Positions 35,776 through 47,096 of a stretch of 64,000 nt of DNA are shown here, piece by piece. Source of the stretch: Apodemus sylvaticus (Eukaryota > Chordata > Mammalia > Rodentia > Muridae). The notes beneath the pieces were generated by a model. That model searched no databases. It worked only from the letters and a program-made list of their open reading frames with translations, and was not told the origin of the DNA. Numbering within the stretch: position 1 is the stretch's first letter; each line of letters begins with the position of its first letter. A program made the position numbers and the translations under genes. The stretch is taken from contig NC_067476.1 of assembly GCF_947179515.1 (NCBI RefSeq), positions 58,362,300 to 58,426,299 on the forward strand, given 5' to 3'.

Positions 35776-36420
35776 CATTTTCCTTTCATCTACTCCTATA
35801 TGCTATCCCTTAGTTACTTCCATCTCTTTCCTCACACCCTATCAAAATTTTGACTCTTTTTCTTGATTATTATTGCTATACACACACAAACACACACACA
35901 CACACTCACACACACACACACACACACACACAAATGCATACATATAGAGATATGCTTGTTTAATGTAGCTTGTATGTATGAGTTCAAGGCTGGCCACTTT
36001 GTATTGTATAACCAACGAGGGAGCCGATCCCTGAGAGAGGATAATTCTCTCTCAGCATCAGTAGTTGCCTATAGCTCTGTGTTTAGGGGTAGGACTCTGT
36101 GAGGTTTTTACCTCTTGTATTAGTGTGTCTATAGATGTTGTCACTGTTCTGGTCTTGTTGAGGCAGCCATATTGTTGAGGCTTCCTGGGGGTAGCTTTCT
36201 TGTCACTTCAAACGGACACAGATTTCCTGATCCTCTGGCTTTCACAGTCTTTCTGTCCACCTTTTTTTGATGTTCCCTGAGTTTTAGGTGCAGGGTTGTA
36301 TTGTAGATATATCTGCTGGGGTTGGGATCTCCATGGTCCATTGGTCTCTTCATTTGACCTATTGTCGTTTTCTGCAAGGGTCTCAGTTTGCTCTAAGTAG
36401 AAGTTTCTTTGATGAGGGGA
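35776..36420 (-). mobile_element. Lx-type L1 3' UTR remnant
   Basis: Reverse-orientation Lx 3' UTR text: 'tcatctactcctatatgct', a (CA)n tract at 35879-35932, 'tgtataaccaacgaggga', 'agcatcagtagttgcctata' and 'gatgttccctgagttttagg'. Non-coding and diverged. Confidence 0.55.
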
Positions 36421-36464
36421 GAGAGCTACATATCACATGGTTGGAGTGACATGCACTCATGTTT

Positions 36465-36690
36465 GTGTCTTCTATTTTGTTCCATTGGTCTACATATCTG
36501 CTTTGATGTCTGTACTATATTGTCTTTATTACTATAGCTCTATAATACATTTTAAAATCTTGAACGGTAATTCATTTAGTATTTTACTTTTTGATTGAGA
36601 TTATTTGGTTATCCAAGGCCTTTTTTAGATGCACATGCATTTTAGGATTTTTTTTTATAAGAAACTTTTTGAAGTGTTTAGGATTTATTA
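36465..36690 (-). mobile_element. L1 ORF2 antisense remnant
   Basis: 'ttgttccattggtctacata' followed by 'tactatagctctataata' is antisense ORF2. It may belong to the preceding 3' UTR with most of ORF2 deleted, or be a separate copy. Confidence 0.5.
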
Positions 36691-36913
36691 CAGAGTAAAG
36701 CATCCTATTCTCAAGGGGTAAGCATGGGCAAAGGCCAGAGAGGCCATTACACCAATGCACATTTTAGGTAGACTTTATATCATCCCTGGGCTTCTTCTAG
36801 ACATTTAAAACATATTTCATATTTATGTGCAATGTGTTTTGATGTCATCTACCTATTTCTCCCCAATTCATCCTCTTCTTGGACCATTTCCATGGCATTC
36901 TCCTCCCAACTTC
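36691..36913. other. No gene seen
   Basis: Short stretch between an L1 remnant and a microsatellite. Confidence 0.4.
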
Positions 36914-36989
36914 ATCTTCCTTCCTTCCTTCCTTCCTTCCTTCCTTCCTTCCTTCCTTCCTTCCTTCCTTCCTTCCTTCCTTCCTTCCT
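36914..36989. repeat. (TTCC)n microsatellite
   Basis: About 18 near-perfect ttcc units; both open frames through it are repeat translations. Confidence 0.95.
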
Positions 36990-36999
36990 TTTTTCTTTT

Positions 37000-38220
37000 T
37001 TTACTTTTAATAACTTAAGGAGTTCAATTAGGATATATTCACATGGCATATTGGAATGTGATTGACCTACTAGGGGCTATGTCCTTGAAGAAAGTTGTTT
37101 CTATTTCTCTCAGCAACTATCAGTTGCTATCTGCCTTTATGAGACTCTCCTCATCCATGCTGGGGTTTGAGGTAAGTATCTTTTCTCTGGCTGACTTCTT
37201 TTATTTTATTTTATTTTTTTTTTTTTTAAATTTCTTTATTCGATATATTTTTTATTTACATTTCAAATGATTTCCTCTTTTCTGGCCCCCCACTCCCCAA
37301 AAGTCACATGAGCACCCTTCCCTCCCCCTGTTCTCCTACCCACCCCTTCCCACTTCCCTGTTCTGGTTTTGCCTTATACTGCTACATTGAGTCTTTCCAG
37401 AACAAGGGGCCACTCCTCCGTTCTTCTTGTACCTCATTTGATGTGTGGATTATGTTTTGGGTATTCCAGTTTTCCAGGCTAATATCCACTTATTAGTGAG
37501 TGCATACCATGATTGATCTTTTGAGACTGGGTTACCTTACTTAGTATGATGTTCTCCAGCTCCATCCATTTGCCTAAGAATTTCATGAATTCATTGTTTC
37601 TAATGGCTGAATAGTACTCCATTGTGTATATATACCACATTTTTGCATCCATTCTTCTGTTGAGGGATACCTGGGTTCTTTCCAGCATCTGGCAATTATA
37701 AATAGGGCTGCTATGAACATAGTGGAGCATATATCCTTATTATATGCTGGGGAATCCTCTGGGTATATGCCCAGGAGTGGTATAGCAGGATCTTTCGGAA
37801 GTGAGGAGCCCAGTTTTCTGAGGAACTGCCAGACTGATTTCTAGAGTGGTTGTACCAATTTGCAACCCCACCAGCAGTGGAGGAGTGTTCCTCTTTCTCC
37901 ACATCCTCCTGAGTTTTTAATCTTAGCCATTCTGACTGGTGTAAGGTGAAATCTCAGGGTTGTTTTGATTTGCATTTCCTTGAGGAGCATTTTTTAAGAT
38001 GTTTCTCCGTGTGGCTAACTTCTTTTATACCTCCTGCGCAGGCAATTACAACTGTTGTGAGTTTGTGGAGGCAATAGTTTTCTCGTCATTTAGAGCAGAC
38101 ACCCTCTTTCAGGGATCTTCTCTTAGCACTGATTTTTTATAAGCTTCTTCCTCCTTTTTATTTGCAATGTTCTCTGAGCCTTCAGGAGCTCACATGACTG
38201 ATATGTTGGTTGCTAATGAC
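37000..38220 (-). mobile_element. Older Lx 3' UTR interrupted by a younger L1
   Basis: The left part (37000-37187) carries 'tttctctcagcaactatcag' and 'ctcatccatgctggggtttg'. The right part (38029-38220) continues with 'gttgtgagtttgtggaggca' and 'caatgttctctgagccttca'. Both are antisense Lx 3' UTR, and a separate L1 with its own TSD lies between them. Confidence 0.55.
37188..38028 (-). mobile_element. L1 3' fragment with 17-bp TSD, nested
   Basis: Body 37205-38011, reverse orientation: T-rich tail, 'ttcgatatattttttattta', short 3' UTR, then the ORF2 C-terminus (37730-37479, with 'MEYYSAIRNNEF' and 'SLISGY') and an upstream ORF2 piece (37902-37711). TSDs tggctgacttcttttat (37188-37204) and tggctaacttcttttat (38012-38028) differ at one position. 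Small internal losses occur near 37,907 and 37,980. Confidence 0.9.
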
Positions 38221-38343
38221 ACCAAAAAACAATAAAAATATCCTCCTTCATCTAGTTTGTTTGTGAAAAAAAGAATGTACTAAATGTTTCCTATACTTTA
38301 GACCTTGGGCACCTTCCAAGGCCTATATATTAAAACTTGGTCT
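38221..38343. other. No gene seen
   Basis: Short unique-looking gap between the Lx remnant and the MaLR-like repeat. Confidence 0.4.
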
Positions 38344-38640
38344 CTAGGCTGTGGTGGCACTGGGAGGTGAAACAGCTGTTAGAAGACACGACTTCCTGGG
38401 AGGAAGTTCGGTGAGTGGAGTATGCACTCGGAAGAGATGGCGCGATGCCCTTCTTTTTGTCCCTGACACATACTCTCCATCAAAATGTCTGCCAAAGCAA
38501 TCTAGCCAACCATGGAAAGAAAATCTTTGAAACCATGAGCCCAAACATCCTTCTTCTTTATAAGCTGATAATTGTAGCAATTTTTTCGTGCTGATAGAAT
38601 GCCGCCTTAAACAAGCTAATGCAGTTTCCCTTTTTGTCAT
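38344..38640 (+). mobile_element. MaLR-like LTR remnant
   Basis: 'ggtggcactgggaggtgaaa' followed by 'cttcctgggaggaagttcgg', then near the right end 'gaaaccatgagcccaaacat' and 'tccttcttctttataagctg'. This order matches MST/MLT-type LTRs. The minus-strand open frame across it is a chance ORF. Confidence 0.5.
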
Positions 38641-39240
38641 CAAAATGGGCTATGCATAAGAAATGAAAAACATTTCTGTGAATTTACTGTTTTTTTCCTA
38701 ATAAGAAAAGTTCTTAGCTATATTAGTATATCTGGGCCTAGGTGATGGTTAATGAGGAAACTACCCTTGATTAACCTATCAATTAGAACACTCTAAAAAT
38801 TCTTAGCAAAAATGATGATTAACCAAGCTGCAAAGAGAGAGAGAGAGGCAGACGGAGCACTGGGGACTTGCCTTTGGGACTTTGTGCCTTGTGCCTTTCT
38901 GACCTATTGCTTTCCTCGTTTGATATATCTATCAATTATTCATTTGTTTAGTTTCAGCTTCCCACTGAATAGGATCACCTCATTCTGTTGCTGCTTTAGT
39001 GTCTCTGTACAGTGTGTTGTCTCTCCTTCCTTTGCACAAAATGTGTAAATAAGCCTGGGGCTTGGAAATCTCCTTTAGTAGGCAGACACCTCCCCCATGC
39101 TCTGCTTTCCAATTGAACTTGGTTTAATTTTAGAATAAAAACATATCTGCACTAATCAAATTTAGTAATTTATTTAAAATATGAAATGCATATGCTCAAA
39201 ACAGGTTATTAAAGTAAACTACATCATCAATTTTTGGTTT
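38641..39240. other. No gene seen
   Basis: Unique-looking DNA without coding signal. Confidence 0.4.
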
Positions 39241-39242
39241 AT

Positions 39243-39326
39243 TTTCTTTTGGTGCTTGGGATTAAACCCCTAGGTTTTCTGCATCCTAAGCACACAGTCT
39301 ATCTCTGAGCGACATCTCTGGCCCCA
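39243..39326 (-). mobile_element. ID/B4-type SINE fragment
   Basis: 'ggtgcttgggattaaacccc', 'ttttctgcatcctaagcaca' and 'ctgagcgacatctctggccc' are the reverse of an ID-like tRNA-derived SINE. Confidence 0.6.
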
Positions 39327-39763
39327 TTTCATCAATTTAAAAATAGTCTTTCACGGCTGTTCATTTAATGCTCCTGGCATTTCTAAGCATCGAGCTAAGG
39401 CTACTCCCTTCAAGTTATCATACAGATCTCCTGTAATTTGGGCAATTTTATTCATTCATCAGGATTAAAGACAATTTTCTAATTATGAAATAAACAGTGC
39501 TTTGAAACATAACAAACAGAAAGAGACATATTAATACCATAGCCGTGTGGTATGTCTAAACATTTTTATGACAGAAAGCACATATCTGTATTTTATGTAA
39601 GGAAGCACTTAACAGACCTGTTATTAAGCAGATGTAATTTGCTAATTTTCACTCTGAGAAGACGCCTTTCATAACACTCATGCCTAACACATATTTACCT
39701 TGGATTCATTAGAAAGAAGATCAGAAGTGATCAAGCTGACAGCCTGCGTTCAAGTGTTCTAAT

Positions 39764-39797
39764 GCGTGGCCTTGGCGAATGGCTTCTCAGGCCACGC
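39764..39797. other. Inverted repeat (9-bp GC-rich stem, 16-base loop)
   Basis: gcgtggcct (39764-39772) pairs exactly with aggccacgc (39789-39797). Could form a stem-loop in DNA or RNA; no adjacent feature explains it. Confidence 0.65.
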
Positions 39798-40199
39798 TCC
39801 ACTTCCTGCTCCTTTTTTTTTTCTCTCGGATTGATGCCTGTCAGTTTGTGAAAATTGGCAGGCCTGCCTGAAATGAGGCTTTTGAAGGGCTTTTTTTTTT
39901 TTTTTTCCAGGAGCAAAACCTAAAATTCAGTTGGGAAACTCGAGAGGATAATATTTAGTAGTGCTAGTAAATAGCAGTATTTGGATTGGATTAATGGTTG
40001 ACAGAACGAGAAAGCTATCAATCCGACAAATTACCATGTGGAAGGAAGTGGGGGGGGGGGCGGGGGCGAGTCACTGGAATTTTACTTTCGTAATAGGCAG
40101 GTTAGCTGAGGAAGAAAAAGCGTTACATATATGTATGCGTTTCTTAGATTTCTAATATGAAAGGCATAAGACAAGAGGCTACAGAGTGCTCAGCCCTAA

Positions 40200-40570
40200 A
40201 TGTGGCACGGATTTCATCGTGGAAGAGTGGTGGGCGGAGTGTTAGGACCACAGGAGTGGACAGCTACCAGGAAACAAGGTTTCTGGACCATCCAGTGCAG
40301 TTGCCCCTATGAACCATGGGGATTGTAACAACTCACATGAGACCTGTGCTAACTACAGCAAGATAAACATCCCACCGCGGAAAAGGGAGGGAGCACGAGG
40401 AGTTGTCCCTAGCAGAGGAGCTGTGGGCAGTTGAAAGCCATGGAAGAGGGGAAGTCAGGTGTTTTTAAGGACATGATGTCTGATAGGTTGACTATACCCC
40501 TGTGGGTAGCCATACATCCAAGAGTATACGGATGTAAAAGTTGGACTCGAGTTATAAAAAACAAGAGTAT
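40200..40570 (+). mobile_element. Lx-type L1 3' UTR remnant
   Basis: 'gagctgtgggcagttgaaag', 'ctgataggttgactataccc' and 'aagagtatacggatgtaaaa' parallel the Lx copy at 31.5 kb. Strongly diverged, with no coding capacity. Confidence 0.5.
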
Positions 40571-41223
40571 ACAGTGTTGGAAGGGTTTGGAAGGGTAAGG
40601 AAGGGAAGGTGTATATCATCAAAATACAATATACAATATTCTCAGAGAATTAAAAGTAGGTATTTTTATAGCTGTCCTAGTGCAGTACCAAGATACAAGA
40701 GATCTCTCTTGTGTTAATGTGGAAATGACAATCCTCAGATGGAAAGAGAAGGTTATCTTCCCCTCGCCACAGATAGCTGTGAATCGTATATAAAAGAAAC
40801 CATTTATGAAATAAATCATTTAGAACAGGAAGGAAAATAACTTTGGATCCTCTTATAACCAGTACTGCCAGGGTTTGGTTTCAAATGTATGGAACAATGT
40901 AGTGGCATGTTGATCAAAGATAAACATACGTTCATTTTATAATGATTTAAAAGACATTTCTGCATTTAGGATCTTTTTGTTTTATATTTTTGTTGTTAGA
41001 ACACAGCCTCAAAGGGAAGGGCTATATCTGTGGGCCTGTCTAACAATTAGAGTGACCACGTGGAGTGGGGTGTGAAAGGGTTAAAGAAGTACAAATATTG
41101 AAACCAGCTTTTCTAAGAGCAAACTCCAGGCAGCTGCTGCTTTGCAGAGTAAGCAAGGCTGCGCCCTGTGTCCCATAGCACTTACGGAAGATAACTAAAA
41201 GAATCGAGAGGATCATGGAGGCA

Positions 41224-41522
41224 GTGTGTGTGTGTGTGTGTGTGTGAGTGTGAAAAAGAATGTATGTGCTTGTGTGTATGAGTTTGTGTGAGTTTGTGTA
41301 TATATGTGTATACGAGACAGGGAAAGAGTGAGAATATGTGTGTGAGAGAGAAAGAATGTGCTTGTGTGTATGAATTTGTGTGTGTGAGTTTGTGTATGTG
41401 TGTGTGTACGAGACAGGGAAAGAGTGAGAATGTGTGTGTGAGAGAGAAAGAATGAGAGAGAATGTGTGTGTGAGAAATAATGTATGTGTTTCTGTATGTG
41501 TGTGTATGTGTGTGTGTATGTG

Positions 41523-41557
<35 letters not shown>

Positions 41558-41560
41558 AAG
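41224..41560. repeat. GT/GA-rich compound tract with a 96-bp tandem unit
   Basis: GT runs flank two copies of a longer unit containing 'acgagacagggaaagagtga' at 41312 and 41408, a 96-bp period. The long minus-strand frames here (H/T/S/L-rich) are translations of the repeat and not genes. Confidence 0.9.
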
Positions 41561-41702
41561 AGAACTGTGAGTGGGCTGGAGAGTCCTGCGGATATTCCCA
41601 CAGGTATTTCCTCTGGCTGATATTGTCTCTGTGTCCATTCTTGAGACAGTGTAAACAACAACCTCCGCGCTGCTCGGGGTTTAGTTTTTATAGCTCAGAG
41701 TT

Positions 41703-41800
41703 GCGCAGCGTGGTGGAGCACAGCCCTGATCCTAGCATCAAGAAGGCCAAAGTGAGAGGATAGTAACTTCCCAGCCTGGGCTACATAAGATTCTGTCTCA
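41703..41800 (+). mobile_element. Diverged B1/B4 SINE
   Basis: 'gcgtggtggagcacagccct', 'gatcctagcatcaagaaggc' and 'agcctgggctacataaga' then 'ttctgtctca' follow B1 order. An ID-like right half may follow to about 41,880. Confidence 0.55.
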
Positions 41801-42463
41801 CCCTCCTTTCCCTTTTCCCCCTGAAAGAACTTGGCTCAGTAGATGAAAACATCCTTTAAGCCCAGAAAGCACCAGGCAGAAATTAGCTTTATAGTTAAAC
41901 CAAAGCCAAAGAGGAGAATCAGATGCACTCCTGCACCCCTCCTGTCCAGAGCCATAGTTTTAGCTGAAATCAGGAACCTTTATCCCTGGGAGAAAGCGTC
42001 AGATAGGAACTGGGGATAAGGCATATCAGGCAGGGCCTGACCAATTGCTCTTTTGTGTGTGAATTATTAGATAGCTTTTTCTTCAAGTGTTTCTTCTGCA
42101 CTGGCTAGGTCATCGTAATCAGAAAAGGTGCTTTTATGAAATGAGTTTGTTCATTAGTGCCCCATGTATGAAAAAGCCTCCTGGGGGAGGAGCTATGTGT
42201 ATATGTGTTACCCTTCAGGGGCACGAATAATGGCTGAAGAAATAAATGGGCTTGGGATCAAATGGTAATCCGAAAGGAAACTACCATCATTTTGGCAATG
42301 TAGCGCTGCTCTTACAGTAGAGAAGCTGTGCTTGAGAAACATATGTTCATGGTCTTTGACTCTCTCTTCACCCACCAAGGGGAATTTCTTGGCTGCCATT
42401 TTCCGATTCCAAGGCTTCAGATAAACTGTCAGGATCCTGGGCAGAGAGTGATGCAACAGAACG
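41801..42463. other. No gene seen
   Basis: Unique-looking DNA. The overlapping open frames at 42208-42558 have no recognisable domain. Confidence 0.4.
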
Positions 42464-42464
42464 T

Positions 42465-42814
42465 GGCTTTTTTTCTCTTTTTTTTCTTTTCTTTTTTTCT
42501 ATATTCTTTGTTTACATTCCAAATGATTTTCCCTTTCCCGGTTCCCTCCTCCGCATAAGTCCCATAAGCCCTCTTCCCTCCGCCTGTTCCCCAATCAACC
42601 CCTCCCACTCCTCTGTCCTGGCAATTCCCTACAATGCTGCATCAAGCCTTTCCAGGACCTTCCTTCCTTCTTCTTGGGAATGATTTGATATGTGAGCTGT
42701 GTCTTGGGTATTCAGAGCTTCTGGGCTAATATCCACTTATCAGTGACTATATCCCATGTATGTTCTTTTGTGATTGGGTTACCTCACTTAGGATGATATT
42801 TTCCAGGCTTTTTT
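42465..42814 (-). mobile_element. L1 3' end, 5'-truncated
   Basis: T-rich tail, 'tatattctttgtttacattc', 'ttccctttcccggttccctc', then the ORF2 C-terminal end with 'gctaatatccacttatcagt' and 'gggttacctcacttagg'. Possible TSD ggctttttt at 42465-42473 and 42806-42814, weakened by its T run. It matches the 3' UTR type of the L1s at 14.8 and 61.7 kb. Confidence 0.85.
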
Positions 42815-44500
42815 AAAAAATGCTTCTCCCGAGGTCAGCACTGGCAGGAGGCTGTGTGATGTGTTTGGGAACACAAAGGTGAACAATTTATGGGAAATAC
42901 TATTTTCAAGTCATGAGACTTAAGAGAAAGTTTTATTCATAAAAGATTATACAAAGAAGAAAACCCTCTTGAATATGCGTTTTATCTCTGGCTCTTTTTT
43001 TTCCTGTCTCTTCAAGATATTTTATTAAACATAGATCATGCTTTGATACTTTGAATGATATGTTTCTCTGTCTTGGTGTGCTGAGATGAGAGTTAAGACT
43101 GAAGTAAAAGATATCATTTATTTTATCTGAAGACCTCACTATCTTACTTGTTTTCAAATGGTTTTTAGGGCTTGGGAAGTCATTAAGGTGCCTAGATGGC
43201 CAGCTATATAATGCAATGTAAATCTGTGGAAAAAATAACCCATTTTAAATCCTCCACCCTGCCCAGTCTCCCCGGGTGTGTGGTTTTTTTTTTTTTCTCA
43301 TTTTTATTTTACTCCTTGAGGTAAGCAAGCAGTGATTGGCTAACAATTCATAAAACAAAACAAAACAAAAACAAAAACAGTGCATACATACGTCATGTGA
43401 CTTATTCCTTTTCTAACATATTGACATTAATATAAATTTAGCTTTCTGATAAATGGATGAGCCTAGAAGTCAGACATCATAGCTGAGTTTTGAAGTGAGG
43501 TTGAATGGAAGGGAATAAGCGAAAAGGTCAAAGCAGAACTCTTCTGTTTACTGTTCAGTGATCAAAATCACAGAAACGCTAAGAAGGCACATAAAGACAA
43601 GGAAAGGGTTCTCTTGTTTGTTTGTTGGCGTGAATCAGAGACCTTTCCTACATTTTCCTTAGGTGTAGTTTGTTATGAATGCCACAACTCTTAATGAGTC
43701 ATCGTCTGATAAAAACCTGGTTTTTGTAGGATGGCTTTCAAAAAATTCACCATGTGTCTCTGATAACATGACAATTATTTACTAAACCTTGATAGACTTG
43801 AGGACTGTGTGACGGACTTTCGTCATTTGTTTTCTGCAAGCAGTTCTTCCTCTGCATTTGACAAATGAATACAAACATCTACAGATTGACATATTTTCCC
43901 AGAGCAATCAACAGTGGAGTTAATGATCTCTAGTGATGATTAGTTTCCTCTTTTTGGCCTTAATTCCAGAACATAATGGAACTCAACAGCAGACTGTTTT
44001 TTTGAATGGCAAGCCCAGTTTAAAGGCTGTCTCTGGTTGAAAGCCCTGGAGAGATGTCCTGTTTATAGACGGTTTCCTTCCATTAGAACAACCTGACCCT
44101 CATGTGACCTACATGTGGTCTCGCTTAGCCTTTGTGTGCCACAGGATAGCATGCTTCGGCATGGCTGAGAATACACAAGTCACAAATCTTTGATTCGATA
44201 GCAAAAAGCCCAATTATCTTGTCTCCATTTCACACGAATGAGACAGAAACGCCACAAGGACAATGGTGATTTTCCACAAGATGGCAGTGGTCTTTGTGTG
44301 AAGAACAGAATAAAGAATAGCACTCCCTGGGTCCCAGACCAAATGTGACAAAATGCTGCCCTTGTCAGTTTAAGACGTGTGAAATCTGCATCACGCTTGT
44401 TTTCTCTGCCTCAGGCCCAGTTCTCGAGAACAATTAGCCATATTTTCATTGCTGAGGAAAAACAGTCGCATATATAGCATAGAGCTTCATATAATATCTT
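42815..44500. other. No gene seen
   Basis: Unique-looking DNA with a T run near 43,286-43,297 and a (CAAAA)n run at 43353-43379. No coding region supported. Confidence 0.4.
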
Positions 44501-44509
44501 TCTCTAAAG

Positions 44510-44615
44510 AATCCCAAGTATTTTGCAGCCGTTATTTAATTAACCTCACACTATGCCTCCGAGGGAGGAAAAGGGGATTACTGTATATCCTATTTATCAC
44601 AGTGAATTTAAATAA
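44510..44615 (-). mobile_element. MIR remnant
   Basis: 'ttatttaattaacctcacac' followed by 'tatgcctccgagggaggaaa' and 'ggggattac' resembles the reverse of the MIR core. Low divergence resolution by eye. Confidence 0.4.
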
Positions 44616-45412
44616 TTTGTTGATATCAGTCAGAAGGGGAAATGGTGGCACAGGAATGAGACATTTGCTGAGGTTTAGTCCAAGGCCCCTAATCATTATG
44701 CTAAGTTGATTTTCTGTGGAGAGTGATATTTATAAATTCAGAGAGAAGATCCTATTTATATTTTATATTTACAACACAGTGCTTTTCACATTTTAATTAG
44801 AGTGCTTAAGTACTTTAGTTCTCCAGGTTATGATTTAAGAATACTGGGGAGTTGTTGTTTTTTTTTTTTTTTTATGCAAACTCCCAGACTCCCGTCTTTA
44901 GATAGTCTGCTTTCCCTGGTTTAGGAAAAGGGCTTAAGTGTTGAGTATTTTAAATATTTTAAACACAGAGATGGATCTGAGACAGGTGGCCCTTCCCACA
45001 CTCTGAGATACTACTTTATCACCCTCCAGGGTTATAAGAGAGAGAAACAGACCCAATTTGGTGAAATCAAAGTCATCTAATTTCTTTGGAAAAAGATATT
45101 CAATATTACATTAAAAGCTTGAAATATCACACTTTTCTTCAATGTTTGAAGGGTAAATCCTTAGGTGTAAATTATTATGCTTTATTCACAAGTTTTATTT
45201 AAAAATCAGTTAACAAATTTCAGGCATAATTATTTTTAAGTCACACTTTCAGAAGCATCACTAATGATTTATTTTTCAAAAAAATTTTTTTTTGGTGTGT
45301 AGCTTGAGGTAATTAGATTCTTAGTCTTTTGCTTTTAAGAGTATAAGAGACCCTAAGAATATTCAGGGGGCCAGCTAAAATTTCTTTCATTTCTAGAAGC
45401 ACAAACTTCATC
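44616..45412. other. No gene seen
   Basis: AT-rich, apparently unique DNA with a T run at about 44,857-44,873. Confidence 0.4.
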
Positions 45413-45702
45413 TTTTTTTTTTATTCGATATATTTTTTACTTACATTTTAAATTATTTCCCCCTTTTCTGGTTCCCCACTCCCCGAAAGTCACAAAAGCC
45501 CCCTTCCCTCCCTCTGTTCTCCCACCCATCCCTTCCCACTTCCCTGTTCTGGTTTTGTCTTACACTGCTACACTGGGTCTTTCCAGAACTAGGGGCCACT
45601 CCTTCGTTCTTCTTGTACCTCATTTGAAGTGTGGATTATGTTTTGCATATTCCAGTTTTCCAAGCTGATATCCACTTATTAGTGAGTGCATACCGTGATT
45701 GA
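45413..45702 (-). mobile_element. L1 3' end, 5'-truncated
   Basis: 'ttcgatatattttttactta', 'ctggttccccactccccgaa', 'ttctggttttgtcttacact' and 'gatatccacttattagtgag', ending at 'gcataccgtgattga'. Same short-3'-UTR type as the L1s at 37.2 and 47.1 kb. No convincing TSD. Confidence 0.87.
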
Positions 45703-45779
45703 AATAAAAACCATTCTGAAATAAAAACCAGCACAATCTTTGTATTTTGTTTTTACCTTTTGATTTCACTCAGACCTAT

Positions 45780-46030
45780 GCCATGGTTTGAAAGTATTTA
45801 TTTCTCAAGTCTCACACATCGATAGTTTATCCCCCAAGTACATATATTGGTATTGCATAGATTGGAGGACTTTGGGAATGACTAGATTAAATCAGTGGAT
45901 ATCAGGGTTAGATAAGATCAGATTCCATGGTAGGACTGGTGTACTTTGTCAAATGAGGAAGAGACTTGTCTCAGTGGAGCATAAAGCTCTATCTAGATGT
46001 AGGATTCCTTCTTGGCACTAACCCTGACTC
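45780..46030 (+). mobile_element. MLT1/MST-like MaLR LTR remnant
   Basis: 'cacacatcgatagtttatcc' followed by 'cccaagtacatatattggta', 'tggaggactttgggaatgac' and 'gtcaaatgaggaagagactt' follow the 5' part of a MaLR LTR. Old and diverged. Confidence 0.45.
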
Positions 46031-46436
46031 TTCTCAGTCCTCCACTGTGCCAGATGTGGAAGGTGATGCAGGAAGCTCTACAGGCCAAATGATATGAGAG
46101 ACTGGCTGCCTCTGTGAAGGCTGTGACGCAGTATGGCATAGGTTCTCTAACTAAAACCAGCCGGTTTCATGTGGTCATCAAGTGCAAATACATCGGCCAC
46201 CTAGAGAAAAAGAACACCTTCCACAAGAAGCGACAGCCGACTAAGGATATAAGGAGAAAGCAGAGTGAAAGGTTGGGTCTATCCATCCATCGTGCATTAT
46301 CTTAGAGTCTCTGGAGAAGTGTTTATTGGCCAATGTGGCAATGCAGCCTTTCCAGAGAAGAGGATATTCTACTTCAAAATGAGGGAGAGTCTTTCTAGTC
46401 CATTCCTTCTTATTTTTCCTACTTCCTCCATTCCTT
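46031..46436. other. Unexplained segment with coding-like text
   Basis: Contains open frames at 46114-46305 and 46265-46525 in a K/R-rich stretch (for example KYIGHLEKKNTFHKKR). I do not recognise a protein. It could be a fragment of a processed pseudogene, but no poly-A tail, TSD or family match is visible. Confidence 0.25.
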
Positions 46437-46655
46437 TTATTTATTCCTTTATTTTATTTTATTTTATTTTATTTTATTTTATTTTATTTTATTTTATTTT
46501 ATTTTATTTTTTTATATGTTTTTGAGATAGGTTCTCACTGTGTAGCTCTGGCTGGCTTATAACTCACTGTGTAGCTGGCCTCAAACTCATAAAGATCTGC
46601 CTGCCTCTTTTTCCTGAGTGCAGGGATTAAAGGTACTGACTACTACTTCTGGTTT
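46437..46655 (-). mobile_element. B1 SINE with expanded (TTTTA)n tail
   Basis: A (TTTTA)n array at 46443-46514 forms the reverse A-tail, followed by 'gagataggttctcactgtgt', 'tcaaactcataaagatctgc' and 'gcagggattaaaggtact'. The B1 body is rearranged or old and lacks one internal block. Confidence 0.75.
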
Positions 46656-46699
46656 CTTCTATTTTTTTTTTAAAGATATGCAGTTTTACATTTTTAATG

Positions 46700-46800
46700 C
46701 AAGGTCTATCTATGTATCCCAAGTGGGCCTGGAACTTTCCATCTGTCTGTCTCAGCTTCAGCCGAGCTGTATTCCTGATGCTCAGCTGTACTTGGATTTT
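46700..46800 (-). mobile_element. Diverged B1 fragment
   Basis: 'ggtctatctatgtatcccaa' then 'gtgggcctggaactttccat' and 'gctgtattcctgatgctcag' resemble a second reverse B1. Confidence 0.45.
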
Positions 46801-47096
46801 TAAGGAAACCCATTCATGTGTGTGAAATTAGTTAGTTTTTTGTCTTTTTACACTGAAGCTTTGGGAAAACTCCATCCTGTTCTTTGTTTATTTCTTGGCT
46901 TTTTAAACTGTACATTTGGTGTTGTATAAAAGTATTAGCTTCATTTCACATTAATATAAGTTACTTCCAAAGCCTTATAGAGAAATGAAAGGATCTGGGA
47001 TTTTAAACAACTGAACCAATTCTGCAAGCAACTGTGTGTGTATTACTGTGAAGATATGAAAATTGATCAAACTTCTTTCCTCCTTTGGCTTGCCTC

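Larger units (their letters stand above)
39327..41220. other. No gene seen; one Lx-like remnant and a hairpin
   Basis: Mostly unique DNA. Contains an inverted repeat at 39764-39797 and an Lx-like 3' UTR remnant at about 40,200-40,570. Confidence 0.4.

Noticed and set aside
41182..41661. Minus-strand frames of 141 and 159 residues rich in H, T, S and L
   Set aside because: They are translations of the GT/GA minisatellite in two frames.
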